Shown in pieces: positions 35,681 to 47,346 of a DNA stretch of 64,000 bases (position 1 is its first letter; the number at the start of each line of letters is the position of its first letter). A program made the translations under genes and the position numbers. This DNA comes from Ailanthus altissimus. Taxonomy: Eukaryota; Streptophyta; Magnoliopsida; Sapindales; Simaroubaceae. Location: contig OX327705.1 of assembly GCA_946807835.1 (NCBI GenBank), positions 18,506,501 to 18,570,500 on the forward strand, written 5' to 3'. A model generated the notes under the pieces. It ran no database searches, was not told the DNA's origin, and was given only the letters and a program-made list of their open reading frames with translations.

Positions 35681-38600
35681 ATGGCCTCTATGAACCAATT
35701 GGTGTGCATACTTGATGCAATCCAACTTAAGGGAACTAGAAATTACTCAAACCGGCAGATGAATCTAAAAAATGTTACGGATTTAGAAAATCTTGGATTT
35801 ATTGTTGATCAGAGTTTGCCGTAAGGTATTTCTAATAACACTTCTTTAGCGGATATGAATAGAGAGGGTATGACCCTCTTTGTTAAGGGTGCTTCATCTT
35901 CTACTTCAAATATATTTAGTGAGACCAGATGTATGACGTGAAGAAGATAAGGCAGATACCTAGGATAAATCCTCAGAGGCAATATTTATCCAAAGATCAA
36001 CAAGAGAGCAATATAGATGGAAAGTGTTTCCACTACAGTAAGGTTGGGTATTAGAAATCTGATTACCCTAGAAGCCTTATAATTGTCAGGATGACTCCCA
36101 CAGGTTTGTGTTTAAAAAATATAGACATTTTTAGAGCATTTGATGTCAATTCATGCTGGTGAGATACCGCATATCCCTCTCATATTTGTAATATATTGCA
36201 AGAATTGAGAGAGACTACAATGCAACTACTTGTAGAAGGAAAGTTGAGAGTAGAAAATTGTGATTTCTTGCAGGTCCAAATTATTGGAGAACTTGACTTA
36301 CTTCTCATATACAATACAATAGTTGTATTGTATAATTAGTATAATATCCAAAATATCATTTGACATATTCTGTCCCTTCCTGTACTTGACAATGAAGGAT
36401 ATCATATGAATATTAGAAATTGTTACTTATGTTCATGTGATGTGAATGATGTTTTATTAGCTGAATGTCAGTTAATAAATGGATATTATATACAATTAGA
36501 AATGTCTGTAGATTATAATCCGTAAATGATACAGAGCTATAGTATATAAGTTTAGGTCATATAGGCGTGAGACGCTTATCCATCTAGTTAAGGACGTTTG
36601 GATTCCTAATCTGACCAGAAAGACTTAACCAGTTTACGAATAATGTATTCACAGATATGATCAAATATACTATAATGTACATCACATCCCTTTGATTAGA
36701 TCAAAGAAGTGAGTACATTAACAGTAAGTTTTTTGTTTGTTTAAAGAAGAATAAGATTCTCACTCACTATAGTCCTCCGGGTACTCTACAACATAATGAT
36801 GTTTCAAAGATGAGGAATCAAGCTTTATTAGATATGTTCCGATTGATAATTAGTGTTATCGATCTACATCTATGACAATATGCTTCAAATATATCACCTT
36901 ATTAAGCAGAGTTCCATCAGAAGCTGTTCTTTCCATTCCGTATGAGATACAAAAAGGAAGGAAGTCGTATCTTAAATATGTTAAGACTTAGGGTTGTCCT
37001 GCTTACGTAAGAGTTACGCAACAAGGTATCTTGTTTTATAATAGTTACTCAGTAGGATAAACAAGCTTTCAAGAGGTACAGTAATAGGTTCATTGTGTAT
37101 CTTATGAATTCAATAAGATACTAGTTCTATGATCCAGAGAAGCGAAGTGTGTTCGTTTCTCGATATACCACTATTCTAGAGAAAGAGTTTTTCATAGATC
37201 GTGGAAATCATAGACGGATTGAACTTGATGAAGTCAATCTAGAAATTAATGAACCAAAGATGGGAACTTAGGCTCAATTAAGTAGTGACCTTTTAGCACA
37301 CTTTCCAAAATGGTCGGAAAGGATGTCTTGGTCACCTATTAGGTATGTTAGATGCCTAAAGGTGAACTTTGAGTTTTCTTGGTATAAGAAGCCATAAAAA
37401 ACAAAAATTAGCTTTATGCATCAGAATCAAGTTTGGAACTTGGTTAAGTTACCCATGAAAATTGTTCTCATTGATTGTAAAAGATTTACAAAAAGTAGTG
37501 GGAGCCAGATAGAAGGTAGAGACCTTCTAGGCCCTATTTTGGTTCTAGAAAGGTAATCCTCACTGATCTGTGATCATTTAAGACGAAAATTTTGGACCAA
37601 TATTGATGATAAAGTCGATTAAAATGTTATTGGCTCTTATAGTATATTATGACTTTGCTATTTGGTAGATGGATGTAAGGACGACATTTCTGAATGGATA
37701 CCTCAAATAAGAGATATTAATGGAATAGCCTGTAAATTTTACGTCCAGCCAGACTTCTGGTCTAGTGTGTAGGCTGAAGAAGTTTATTTATAGACTTAAA
37801 TAAGCCTCCTGAAGCTGGATTCATTATTTTGATGAGATAATCAAATTGTCTGATTTCATTAAAAATGAGGAGGAAGCTTATGTGCATGAAAGGTCAATGG
37901 GAGCACGATAGTCTTGTTGATGCTCTTTGTTGATGATATACTAGTCATTAAGAATGATGTCAGTATATCACAATCGATCAGAATTAACTCATAAGAATTT
38001 CTCCATGAAGCATTTGGAAAGGATTTCCTTTATACTAGGTATAAAGCTTTATAGAGATAGAGTTAGGAAGCTGATAGAACTCTCCCAAATTATTTCACAT
38101 CAATAGTGTCCTAAAAAGGTATAGTTTTATTAACTATGAGATAGTTAATGTACTTTTTGGACCTGATGTTCATCTTTCGAGAAGAGTATCTCTTTAGATG
38201 AAAGATAAGAAAGTTAGAGTGTCTGACACATCAGATACATCAGCTCTTGAGAGCTATCATGTATGCTATGATGTATTTGAGACTTGATATTAGTTTTGAT
38301 ATAAGAGTTATAAGTCAATTTCAATCTGATTCAGGTGACTTCCATTTTATAGTAGTCAAATATATCCTGAGATACATTGATGGTACAAAGGATAAGTTTC
38401 TCAAATATAAAGAAAGTGGCTTACAAATGAGAAGACGCACGGATTGAGACTTCTAGTTTGACCTAGATGATAGAGAGTCTACATTTGGAAATGTGCTCAT
38501 TCTAATTAGTATTAGGTGATTTGAAATTATACCAAACTGAGATTCACTGCTAATTATTATGCCAGAGTGAAAAAGGCAGTGTGGATTCCTAAGTTTATCA

Positions 38601-38870
38601 CTTGACTTGGAAGAGTTCCAAGACAGATGGATCATATCCCATAGATTTGCAATAAAACTATGCCATTGTACAGGCCGAGGTGCCAAGAGGACACCAGTAC
38701 TCTAATCATGTCTAGAGAAGTCTCACATAACTAAAGGGATCTTGACCTATAGAGATGTGATCATTTGTAGAAATGTTCTATAAATAATTTAGTGGACCCA
38801 ATTTATAATGCCATAACTCCAAACGTGTTTATGAAACACGTAGAGTTTATGTGTATGAGATATCATCAGG
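35681..38870 (+). pseudogene. copia gag-pol relic
   Basis: Gag starts MASMNQLVCILDAIQLKGTR at 35681 and hits TAA at 35822. A zinc-knuckle relic 'GKCFHYSKVGY' lies near 36018-36050. Protease and integrase survive only as scattered fragments. RT is recognisable as 'LFVDDILVIKN' (about 37923-37955), with Phe in place of the usual Tyr of YVDD. A conserved 'YILRYIDGTKD' piece of the RT-RNase H connection lies at about 38362-38394. Stops occur roughly every 30-50 codons, so this is long dead. Confidence 0.8.
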
Positions 38871-38895
38871 AATGGTACTAGAGCAAGTGAGAGAT

Positions 38896-40928
38896 TGTTA
38901 AGGTTGGTGTTTACGTGCCATCCTGAATGTACATATATGTGTATTTATATAAGTGTACATTCTCATTAAATCGTTAATATCTATTAATAGGTATTATGCA
39001 ATGTAACATTACAAATATTGTATGATCTGAAGGAGTTCAGGTCAGATCTAAATGAGTTTAGATAAGGGCTCATAGTTAGCCACGCTGAGAGATATAAATG
39101 CTAAATGTTAGCACAATTAATGGTTAGCTGGTTATAATACTCAACGAAGATCCAAGAGTTAGAATCTTGTCTATAATGGGACATAGACCTGGGAATATAC
39201 TAGTAATTGCATAGTTGTAAAAGTTGCAATCAAGTGCCAGAAAATGCTAGTTGCGCAAGTATGTTCTCAAATAATTATCCCTGATCTATTTCTGTCGATG
39301 CGGGTCTATCAGTGGATACTTTTAATATAGATCAACATATGTTGTACCTAAAGGGTATAGATGGTCATTCGTAGCTGACCGTGACATATGGGTATTCAGT
39401 TAGGACTGGATATAAGACAAACTCAAGAGGACCTCCGATAAACACCCTATATAAGCCGTTAATGGAGGGTCCTCTCGAGTTGAGTAGTATACGTGGTCCT
39501 TTGACATGAATGCCACGGTGGGCTTGTAAGTGATCCACCATACTTTGGTTCTATGCATGTCATAAACCTTTCATGGTGTAACCGCTGGGTATGGTTCGAT
39601 GCTTATAGAGTCTGGTGTGTACAGATGTGGGATCCGTCAGATCACATAGAGAGTTACATATCCAGATGCTTCGAGTTTGTATCTCGAAAAGTCTTATGGC
39701 CACAAGCATTAATCCTAAGAAAGAGTTTTGTCAGGGTAGAACAATATGACAAAGGAGTTTGTACATATTGTTCAGTAAGATACAAGTCTAGAGATAAGAC
39801 ATGGATGAGCACATGGGGATTTGACGGTGATAATCTATATCCTTAGCACATCTAGAATATCATGACGGAAGGACTATGCGTATGTGTTGTAACCTCAACT
39901 TGCATGGTTCAACGCGCTGATTTGTATATCCATAACATATACGTGGGGCATTGCTCACAGACTCATGGAATAAAAAGTCCCGCGATATGGAGTGTACTCA
40001 TTATGCACTAGAGCAGTGTTCCAGATTAAATTATTTAACTCAGCAACATCTAGCACTACCACGGAAATACGTGTGTATCTATATTTAAGTGTTAAATAAA
40101 ATAATTAGTCAATAATTATTATTTGCTAATTGTATAATGACACGTGACGTATTGTAGACCCTCATTTGAGTTTATCAAAGTGTAGAATTTAGTGAGACCC
40201 ACTAGGGGGTAAACTTGGTAATTATTCATAAGGGACAAAATGATCATTTCAAATATTAATTATTTAATTGTTAAATAATCAATTATATCTCATTATAATA
40301 ATTTATTATATATATTATATTATAATGGGTGATAGTTGTCACTCATTATTATTATTAATATTATATAATATTTTATATTATTATTTTATTGGTCTTAGAT
40401 ATATATAGTGAGAGGTGTGTGAAATGTGGTAAGTGAAGTGTGTGATATGGAAATGGAGAAAAGAGAAAGAAAAGAAATAGTGCTAAGAAAAAAAAAAAAA
40501 AGAAAAAAAAAAAAATTATTTCATTTTTCTCTGTAGTACCAAAAGAAATAATTGTGAATTGCTTCATTCTCTGTTTTCTATCTTTTTAGAGAAAAGAAAG
40601 AAAACACACTATCAGGCATTTTGGGGTTAAGAGTTAATCTCATGCTGAATATAGTATTGCTATTCTAACTTACCAAGTCAACCGAGTTAGTGACTAGAAT
40701 TGACGACCAATTGGTCTCTATGCAGACTCAGAGGATATACGTGTATAACGTTACACGTTCAGGTAATTTCTCAACACTACTAATATATTAATGAGATTAA
40801 TACATTTTATTTTTTGTGTTTATTGCATGTTTAAATGTTTCCGTTGCGTTTAATTTGTATATGATACGTATTTTAGATAATAAACATAATTGCACATGCA
40901 TACACGCACGTATATTAGATCTTCGACA
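38896..40928 (+). repeat. 3' LTR of copia (2033 bp)
   Basis: TGTTAAGGTTGG...TTCGACA. It carries a TATA box (GATATATATAG, about 40397-40407) and an A-rich tract (about 40489-40516). It retains the full LTR sequence that the 5' LTR lacks and aligns in reverse with 1744-3726. Confidence 0.88.
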
Positions 40929-41010
40929 ATGTCAACATTTGTAATATTATTATTAGGGAATTGTCATTTACTGACTCACTGTTAAGCCACGGATCGTACC
41001 AAAAAAAAAA
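40929..41010 (-). pseudogene. LINE relic, part upstream of the copia insertion
   Basis: On the minus strand this reads FFFWYDPWLNSESVND-like sequence (about 41008-40960), the FWxDPWL motif that precedes the zf-RVT region in plant LINEs. It joins 33531 across the copia element once one ATGTC copy is discounted. Confidence 0.65.
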
Positions 41011-43100
41011 GGGTTAAATCATCCTCCAATTTGTAATTAAATAACTTCTTAACTTAGTTTCTCTGATTTAGGAGTTTTAACCATAGTGTATAATCTTCTA
41101 AAAACTTAGATTGATTTAGGAGTTTTAGCCATAGTTTATAATCTTCTAAAAACTTAGATTTCTAAGTCTATTGTCAATCAGTCACTAACCCAAAGAGTAT
41201 TGTTATAAATTAAGTAGGTACATTGCTGAGATAAAAAAAAAAAAGTTAGCAACCAAATCAAAGAAAAATGCTTCTCTCTTTGAATTATAGCCTCGCGAAA
41301 TATACTTGAAAAACTGAAATTAATAAGTGATGTTAAGGGGTATAAGATTTAGTTATGTCAAGGAAAACGTTTAATTTGGCTAATGGTAAAACTAAAGAGA
41401 TTTGAGTGATGCTTCTCATCTCTAATTCATATAAAAAAATATATGTAAATTTACTCGTACTTCTTGACTTTATATGATATGATTATCATATTATATATTT
41501 CATTCATTGTTTTATTATTTTATATTTAGTTATCTAATTATGTTATACTATGCAAGTAGTACGAATAAGTTTGTATGAATAATTTATATATATATAGTGC
41601 TATTATATATATTTTGAAAACAAAAATCTCTATTTTTTAAGATCCATTAAGTATTTGCACAATGGAAGAGGGAAATTATATTAACCTAAATTTAAGAATT
41701 TACGTATGATTTCAACATATATAACAAACAATATGGTGACAATACCTAATTCCAATTAAAAATAATGAAGCAACGAGTTTGTCTTCAAATTACAGTAGTA
41801 CTTTGAAAAGTAAAATTTGTACTTCTTAATTGGTTCCTAATATTCATGAATTTATAACAATATTTCATTGTTAAAAGATGTTGAACTTTATACAAATATA
41901 TTTTAGATATTTTATCATGTATTTAGGAGTATTGATATTCAGCTACAATCTAAAAACTATTTAAGGGTGTTCATAATTCAATTATAGTATGATTATAATA
42001 ATAAAAAGAATGTGTCAAACTCAAATAACATAAATTTTATTTAGTTTAAATGAAATTCATTTACAACATGCACCTTGAAGAGACTAATAAATTCGATATT
42101 AGAAATTAGCAATCTTCAATAATCTACGATTGAAAAAAAAAATACGAGATTATAAACTTAAAAAAATAAGAATTGGATTGTGCCATACATATGAAAGATT
42201 ATACATTAATAATGTATTTGATGAGTCAAATACTATAGTCTAAAAAAAATAAAGAACCGTTTTGATTAGTCAATAATATTAATTAATTAAAAATTTTGTG
42301 AAATATTTTTATGAAGAGGCTTTAGTAACTCTTAATTTATATTAAATAGACTTTGTTCTTGTAAAATTTTTTAATTTTTGAGTTATATAGAGAGATACTT
42401 ATATACTACTAACAGAGATTAAAACAAGTGTTGGATTCAAAGTTGATGTTAAAGATTATAAATTCACTTATTATACTCTGAAGTTGTAACCAAGAGGAGG
42501 CAATGACTATTCTCAAGACAACAAACAACACGAAATAAATGATCTAATGATGATCCAATATTTCGACTGGTTCTCAAAGTAAATAAGAATTATTACTTCA
42601 CAATTTTGTAGTTAATATGTTAAAAAAAATTAACGATACTGAGCAACCTATTAGAAACTGCTTCGATGCTAAACTTAGTATACCCACACCCTCCAAATAA
42701 AATAATATATGACACAATAATACTCACATTTCGTATGTACCCTATACACACTCCCGAAATATTTATTAGATAAATGAAAAATAATTATATTTATGTGCGT
42801 CTGAGTACATTAATTAACTAACTAAATATATAGTCCAGGCCACAATTACATGAATGGCCGGCCTCACTGGATTAAAAGTTCCCCTGTCTTCACAAAACTT
42901 GCAAACACGTTAATTAAATTAATGATATGATTCCCTTGTTGCTACACTCAACGTGGTTCTCTATCCTGTTTATTGATATGAAAGGCACAAAATCGTCCAG
43001 CAACAAGATTTGTTTCGATATAGTAGCACTAACAACTCGTCATTGACCTCTGCACGTCACAGAAAGATTTTCTATATCATTGGCATTTTTTATTTGTTTC
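41011..43100. other. Intergenic and 5' flank of peroxidase gene 2
   Basis: AT-rich. Apart from the 48-bp tandem duplication at 41065-41160, I see no gene, RNA or transposon end. Confidence 0.5.
41065..41160. repeat. 48-bp perfect-period tandem duplication
   Basis: Two head-to-tail units, 41065-41112 and 41113-41160, each GATTTAGGAGTTTTA...AACTTAGATT, differing at two positions. It is recent by its similarity. Confidence 0.92.
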
Positions 43101-43107
43101 CTCTCTC

Positions 43108-43117
43108 TATATATACT
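43108..43117 (+). promoter_or_regulatory. TATA box of peroxidase gene 2
   Basis: CTATATATAC after a CT-rich stretch, 72 bp before the ATG. The upstream sequence does not resemble the promoter of peroxidase gene 1 by eye. Confidence 0.6.
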
Positions 43118-43188
43118 CTCAAGTTGATTGCTGAAACCAAGCCCAAAAAACAAAAAGAAGTTCATTAATTCCACTGAGTAGAGGGAAA

Positions 43189-44458
43189 ATGAGAACAAAA
43201 TACTCGTTCCTTCTCTCGATCTTCCTCATTCTTCCGCTTGCTTTAGCTCAGCTAAGCAATGGATTTTACAGCACTTCTTGTCCAAAAGCAGAATCAACCA
43301 TTTTCAATGTGGTGCAAAGGCGATTTACGGTCGACAAATCCATAACTGCAGCCCTGCTTCGCATGTATTTTCATGATTGCTTTGGGGTAAGCCATCATAA
43401 TCTCTTGGTCTGACACTGATATTAGAAATGCATGAACTACTCTATTCATTTTACTTAACCGTGGAAGTTGGCAAGAAAGTTAATTCTTTCCCGTGTCACT
43501 TGATAATTCACGTAAATTTGTGTTCTTGTGTTAGGGCTGTGATGCATCAATTATGATAGAAACAAAAGATCCTAAAAACCCATCAGAAAGAGATGCATCA
43601 CCAAACCTGACTGTTCGAGGATACGATCTCATTGATGAGGCCAAGGAAGAGCTAAAGACAATTAATTGTGATTCAATCGTCTCCTGCGCGGATATTATTG
43701 CAATTGCAACACGCGATGCGGTGGGTCTAGCCAATGGACCACGTTACGCAATTCCTACGGGAAGGCGAGATAGCTTGAGATCAAATGCTAATGATGTTAA
43801 CTTGCCGGGAACAACAATGACTGTACCTGAGACACTACAAATGTTCAGTAACAAAGGCTTTAATACAAATGAAACGGTAGCACTTTTGGGAGGCCACACG
43901 GTTGGCAAAGTACATTGTAGCTTCTGTCAAGATAGGCTCTCCAAGTTTCAATCAGCTGGGGCTGCTGCTGCTGATATGGATCAAGCTTTTGCTCAAGAGC
44001 TCAGCAGGACTTGTGAGTCAAGCTCTGGTAATAATGATCCAACTACAAATTTGGACCATGGCACGCCAGACATTTTTGATAACCAATACTATAATCAGAC
44101 TCGCTTTAAGCGGGGGGTTTTGAAGATTGATCAGGAGCTTGCTTTACATCCATCTACGGCTGCGATAGTGAATCATTTTGCTAACAATCCCGAAGAATTT
44201 AAGCAGAGTTTTGCTGACGTTATGATCAAGTTGGGGGGTATTCAAGTTCTTGTTGGCAATCAAGGTGAAGTTAGGCAAAGCTGTAAAGCTTTCAATAGAG
44301 GCAACGCACAGAACCCAAATGTGGGCAATGGGCAGAAGCCAAATATGGGAAATGAGCAGAAACCAAATATGGAAAGGAAAAATGAGCAGAAAACAAACAA
44401 TAATGGAAACAATCAGCAACCTCGATCGATTTTTGACATGTTTCCAGGAGGTAATTAA
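43189..44458 (+). CDS. Class III secretory peroxidase with Asn/Gln-rich repeat tail
   Basis: Paralogue of the gene at 30697. Exons 43189-43386 and 43535-44458 (GT-AG intron 43387-43534, phase 0, same position): 373 aa. A 20-aa signal peptide ends ALA, mature start QLSNGFYSTSCPKAE. Distal His62 lies in RMYFHDCF, proximal His187 in LLGGHTVGKVHC. All catalytic residues are present. Two oddities: the calcium loop reads DCFGGCDAS, one residue shorter than DCFVxGCDAS, so the C44-C49 spacing (mature numbering) shrinks by one; and Cys197 (HCSFC) is a ninth, unpaired cysteine. After about residue 320 there is a 53-aa tail with repeats of the type PNMGNEQK, then N/Q-rich sequence ending FDMFPGGN. It is probably expressed and folded, but the loop change could reduce calcium binding or stability. 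Confidence 0.92.
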
Positions 44459-44932
44459 TTGAGTTAAATTATGAATTGAGTTGTATCTTTTTTCACATAT
44501 CCAATTGCAAGCTCCTCCACGTCTTAAGAAGATATGGCGATTTTTGTTTTGTTCTTTTATTTTTTTTAATTCTTGACATGGAATTGTGTCACTTAGTAAT
44601 TGTTTGTTAAATTTAATTTATTGATTGCAATTTTTGTCAAGGAATAAATAGTGTTCTCTTTTTCTCTGTTACATAGTTGCCCACATGAAATAATACTCCT
44701 TTTTTTGTTTGGAGAGAAACCAAAAAATTTATTGGTTGAAAAGAAAAAGAATACTTAAAAAAAATGTAGGCAAAAGAAGTTATGCAAATGCAAAATGTTA
44801 CAAAACTCTCTACACAAATAACCTTCATGTTTCTCTTGCAATTTATTTATTTATTTATTTTTAATAAAATTAGTGTAAATTATAAAATTTATTGAAAGAA
44901 GATAAAAAATAATACACGCTCACAAGAGCATA
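44459..44932. other. 3' flank of peroxidase gene 2
   Basis: AATAAA at 44643-44648 (185 nt past the stop) is a candidate polyadenylation signal. (TTTA)n around 44841-44860. No other feature before the gypsy LTR edge. Confidence 0.45.
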
Positions 44933-46037
44933 TGTTTACGCTCAAAATATAATGCAGCTATCGCAATATAGATTAAGGTGTCGATCTTACGATGAAGCTT
45001 TTAGCAAAATAGATTAGTGAAGTAAAATATTAAAGCAGTAACAAAGAATAAAATTAATTATTTGGTTTAAGTGGATGAAATAGAATTATCTATGAATTGA
45101 GGAAAAGCATAATAGTATATGGAGATTTTGGAGGCCAGAGGTTATAATTCTATAATAACCTATGATGTGTTGGTTTAAGTGGGTTTTTCCACAATACGTT
45201 TCTTCTCTTGAAATATATATTAGTCCATCTCTTATCTTTGTTAAGAACTCTAACTTAAATTACAATATATGTTAACGAGAATAAAATAAGAGAGAATGGC
45301 CTAAATTATCTAATGTTGAAAACGTCCTAAGAGGGTCCTTATATAGGCAATGAATGGAAATATTTCAAGTGTGACATCAATCTTCAATAATTTAGGCTAA
45401 CAACTCGTTCACCCACTTGCAGTACCTTTTTGATAATGTAAATGACTGATGTAACTTTTTTGGCCAACATGAAAGTTGTAGTTTTTTTCTGTTCTTTCCA
45501 TAGGAACCAGGTTCATGCAAAGAGAATGAGTATCCAATGAGATATAGGCAAAATACCAAAGATACGTCAGATTTAAGCCAACATCCCTTTTACCCACTTG
45601 CAAGACAATTTGGTCCATGATAACAGCTAATTTGGACTTTACCATCAATATAAGAGTTGTTGATAATTACGTTTATATTTTATAGCTTCAAGAATTATAC
45701 CAATTGGATACGTATTTTATGAGATACGGTCCAAATATGTGAGTTGGGTCAAGCTGAGTGAAAGTTGTAGCCCGATTTTATTGTATCTCAATTTTTGACC
45801 CATAACATATTGGATTTAGCTTTTCAACTGCTCTTCATGTTTGTGTAAAATTTAGTCATGTTACTCCAGATTCAAAAATTTATTTATTTTAATTTCTACA
45901 TTTAGAGTTATGTCTATTTTACCTAAACATGTGCAAATAACATTCATTAATCACAATTTAAGGAAAAATGCTAAAATTAGTGACATTAAATGGTGACTGA
46001 ATCTCTTAATAAATATGCATTTTCATGTGTTCATCAC
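44933..46037 (-). mobile_element. Athila-like gypsy 3' LTR (copy X)
   Basis: On the minus strand TGATGAACACATG (46037) to TAAACA (44933). It is homologous to 51150-52686 (plus) and 53165-54059 (minus). A TATA-like box lies on the minus strand near 45338-45348. It lacks a stretch of roughly 400 bp present in copy Y. The sequence at 46038-46060 reads on the minus strand as the tail of the internal region, with a weak polypurine tract (GGTTGAAGGCTG). Confidence 0.8.
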
Positions 46038-46122
46038 AGCCTTCAACCAGCTTATTGCTAGTCTCTAGCAATTCAAGTGTAAATAGAATATACAAAACTA
46101 CCTAAGCATTTCAAACAAAAAA
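46038..46122 (-). other. Element 3' untranslated end
   Basis: Matches in reverse complement the stretch before LTR copy Y (about 51060-51149) and its inverted copy at 52814-52900. Confidence 0.6.
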
Positions 46123-46870
46123 TCAGTTCAAGATTACTGTTGCTATTATAGTTTTTTCAATTATAACTTCCTCCACTACAAGTGTGTCTATCATATATGA
46201 ATGATAGCATTTGTCTTCTTCTCGTGGTTGCTTGCCAATATGAAAAATGTTCACCTCAAGAGTTATATTTCCAAAAGATAAATTCATTAAATCATTTCTG
46301 CAATTAAAAAGAGCATTAGCAGTGGCAAAAAAAGGTCTTCCCAAAATAAGAGGGATTTTAAACTTCATGTTAACCACAGAATGAGTATCTAAAACAAGAA
46401 AATCAACAGGGTAGTAAAATTTATCAATTTGCAACAAAATATATTTTACTATTCTCCATGGTTTCTTAATTGATCAGTCAGCTAATTATAGGACTATAGA
46501 TGTAGGTTTAATCTCACCAAATCCCAATTGCAAGTAAATAGAATAAGGCATTAAATTTATACTTGCTCCTAGGTCCAACAAAGCTTGACCAAACTCATAT
46601 GTCCTAATTTGGTAGGAGATTGTGGGATATCCTGGGTCTTTATACTTAGGTAGTGTCTTTTGTTCAATTACTGCACTTACCTATTCTACCAAAAATGTAG
46701 TTTTCTTTACATGGTATTTTCTTTTAATAGTGCATAGATCCTTGATAACTTTGGCATAAGTTAGAACCTGCTTAATCAAATGCAACAAGAAAAGATTAAT
46801 CTTAACTTGTTTCAAATGTTCCAAAATCTCATCTTGAATTTCTGACAAACTGTCAGGTTACCACAATCAT
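46123..46870 (-). pseudogene. Athila-like gag C-terminus and protease relic
   Basis: On the minus strand it reads '..LPKYKDPGYPTISYQ', then the aspartic-protease site 'LLDLGASINLMPYSIYLQLG' (about 46590-46530), 'KPTSIVL' and, after stops at two Gln positions, 'LQIDKFYYPVDFLVLDT' and 'PLILGRPFFATANALFN'. This is the pepsin-like protease of Athila-type Ty3/gypsy elements (DLGAS in place of DTGA, ILGRPF as the flap-distal motif). RT, RNase H and integrase are absent before the LTR at 46037. Confidence 0.85.
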
Positions 46871-47074
46871 TCGATATACACTTATGGTTTTTTCATAATT
46901 GAATTATAGAATTATAATAACCTTTGGTTATGGTTTATTGTAGAAGCAGCAAGGCTAAAGGTTAGTTCCACTATGGCCTAAAACTAACACATTCTATAAT
47001 AACCAAGATAAGAAAATTATGAATACGGAGATTAGGTTGGAAGCTTATGGTTTTTTCAATTATAACAAATTATA
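46871..47074. other. Spacer with repeated CTTATGGTTTTTTCA
   Basis: Non-coding. CTTATGGTTTTTTCA occurs at about 46882 and 47044. The second, followed by ATTATAAC, is also present upstream of the second LOG fragment (49801-49824). Confidence 0.5.
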
Positions 47075-47346
47075 GAAGCAGCAAACAATTTAGGAAAAGT
47101 ATTAGCTGCAAGAAAAATTCATTTGATTTATAGAGGGGGTAGTCTTGGGTTAATGGGGTGTGTGTCAACAGCTACACATTTAGGAGGAAGTAAAAGTTTT
47201 GGGTATTATTCCTACAGCTTTAGCCGTGGAAAACTTGACTGGAACACAATAGGGAAAGAATTACGAGTCTCATCCATACATGAACGTATAGCTAGAATGT
47301 TTTACACTACAGACGTTTTTCTTGCTTCACTATGTAGTTTTGGTAC
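47075..47346 (+). pseudogene. Captured LOG-like gene fragment 1 (cytokinin phosphoribohydrolase)
   Basis: Translation from 47075 gives 'EAANNLGKVLAARKIHLIY', 'RGGSLGLMGCVSTATHLGG', then a +1/-1 frameshift pair covering the expected GIIPTAL segment (about 47198-47250), then 'IGKELRVSSIHERIARM' and 'DVFLASLCSFGT'. This is the LOG family, which releases free cytokinin bases from cytokinin ribotides: GGGS.GLMG is the nucleotide-binding motif and PGGxGT the catalytic motif. Here the first is RGGS and the second is destroyed (LCSFGT). The N-terminal and C-terminal thirds are missing. It lies antisense within the Athila-like relic and joins gag sequence directly at about 47346. Gene capture by a retroelement is inferred. 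Confidence 0.8.

Larger units (their letters stand above)
33532..40928 (+). mobile_element. Ty1/copia element with TSD ATGTC
   Basis: The direct repeats ATGTC at 33527-33531 and 40929-40933 are exact. 5' LTR from 33532 and 3' LTR at 38896-40928 both start TGTTAAGG; the 3' LTR ends TTCGACA. The polypurine tract lies directly before 38896 (GAGCAAGTGAGAGAT). Internal relics run gag, zinc knuckle, protease, integrase, RT, RNase H in copia order. Its LTR is the same family as the minus-strand LTR at 1744-3726. It inserted into a LINE. Confidence 0.88.
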
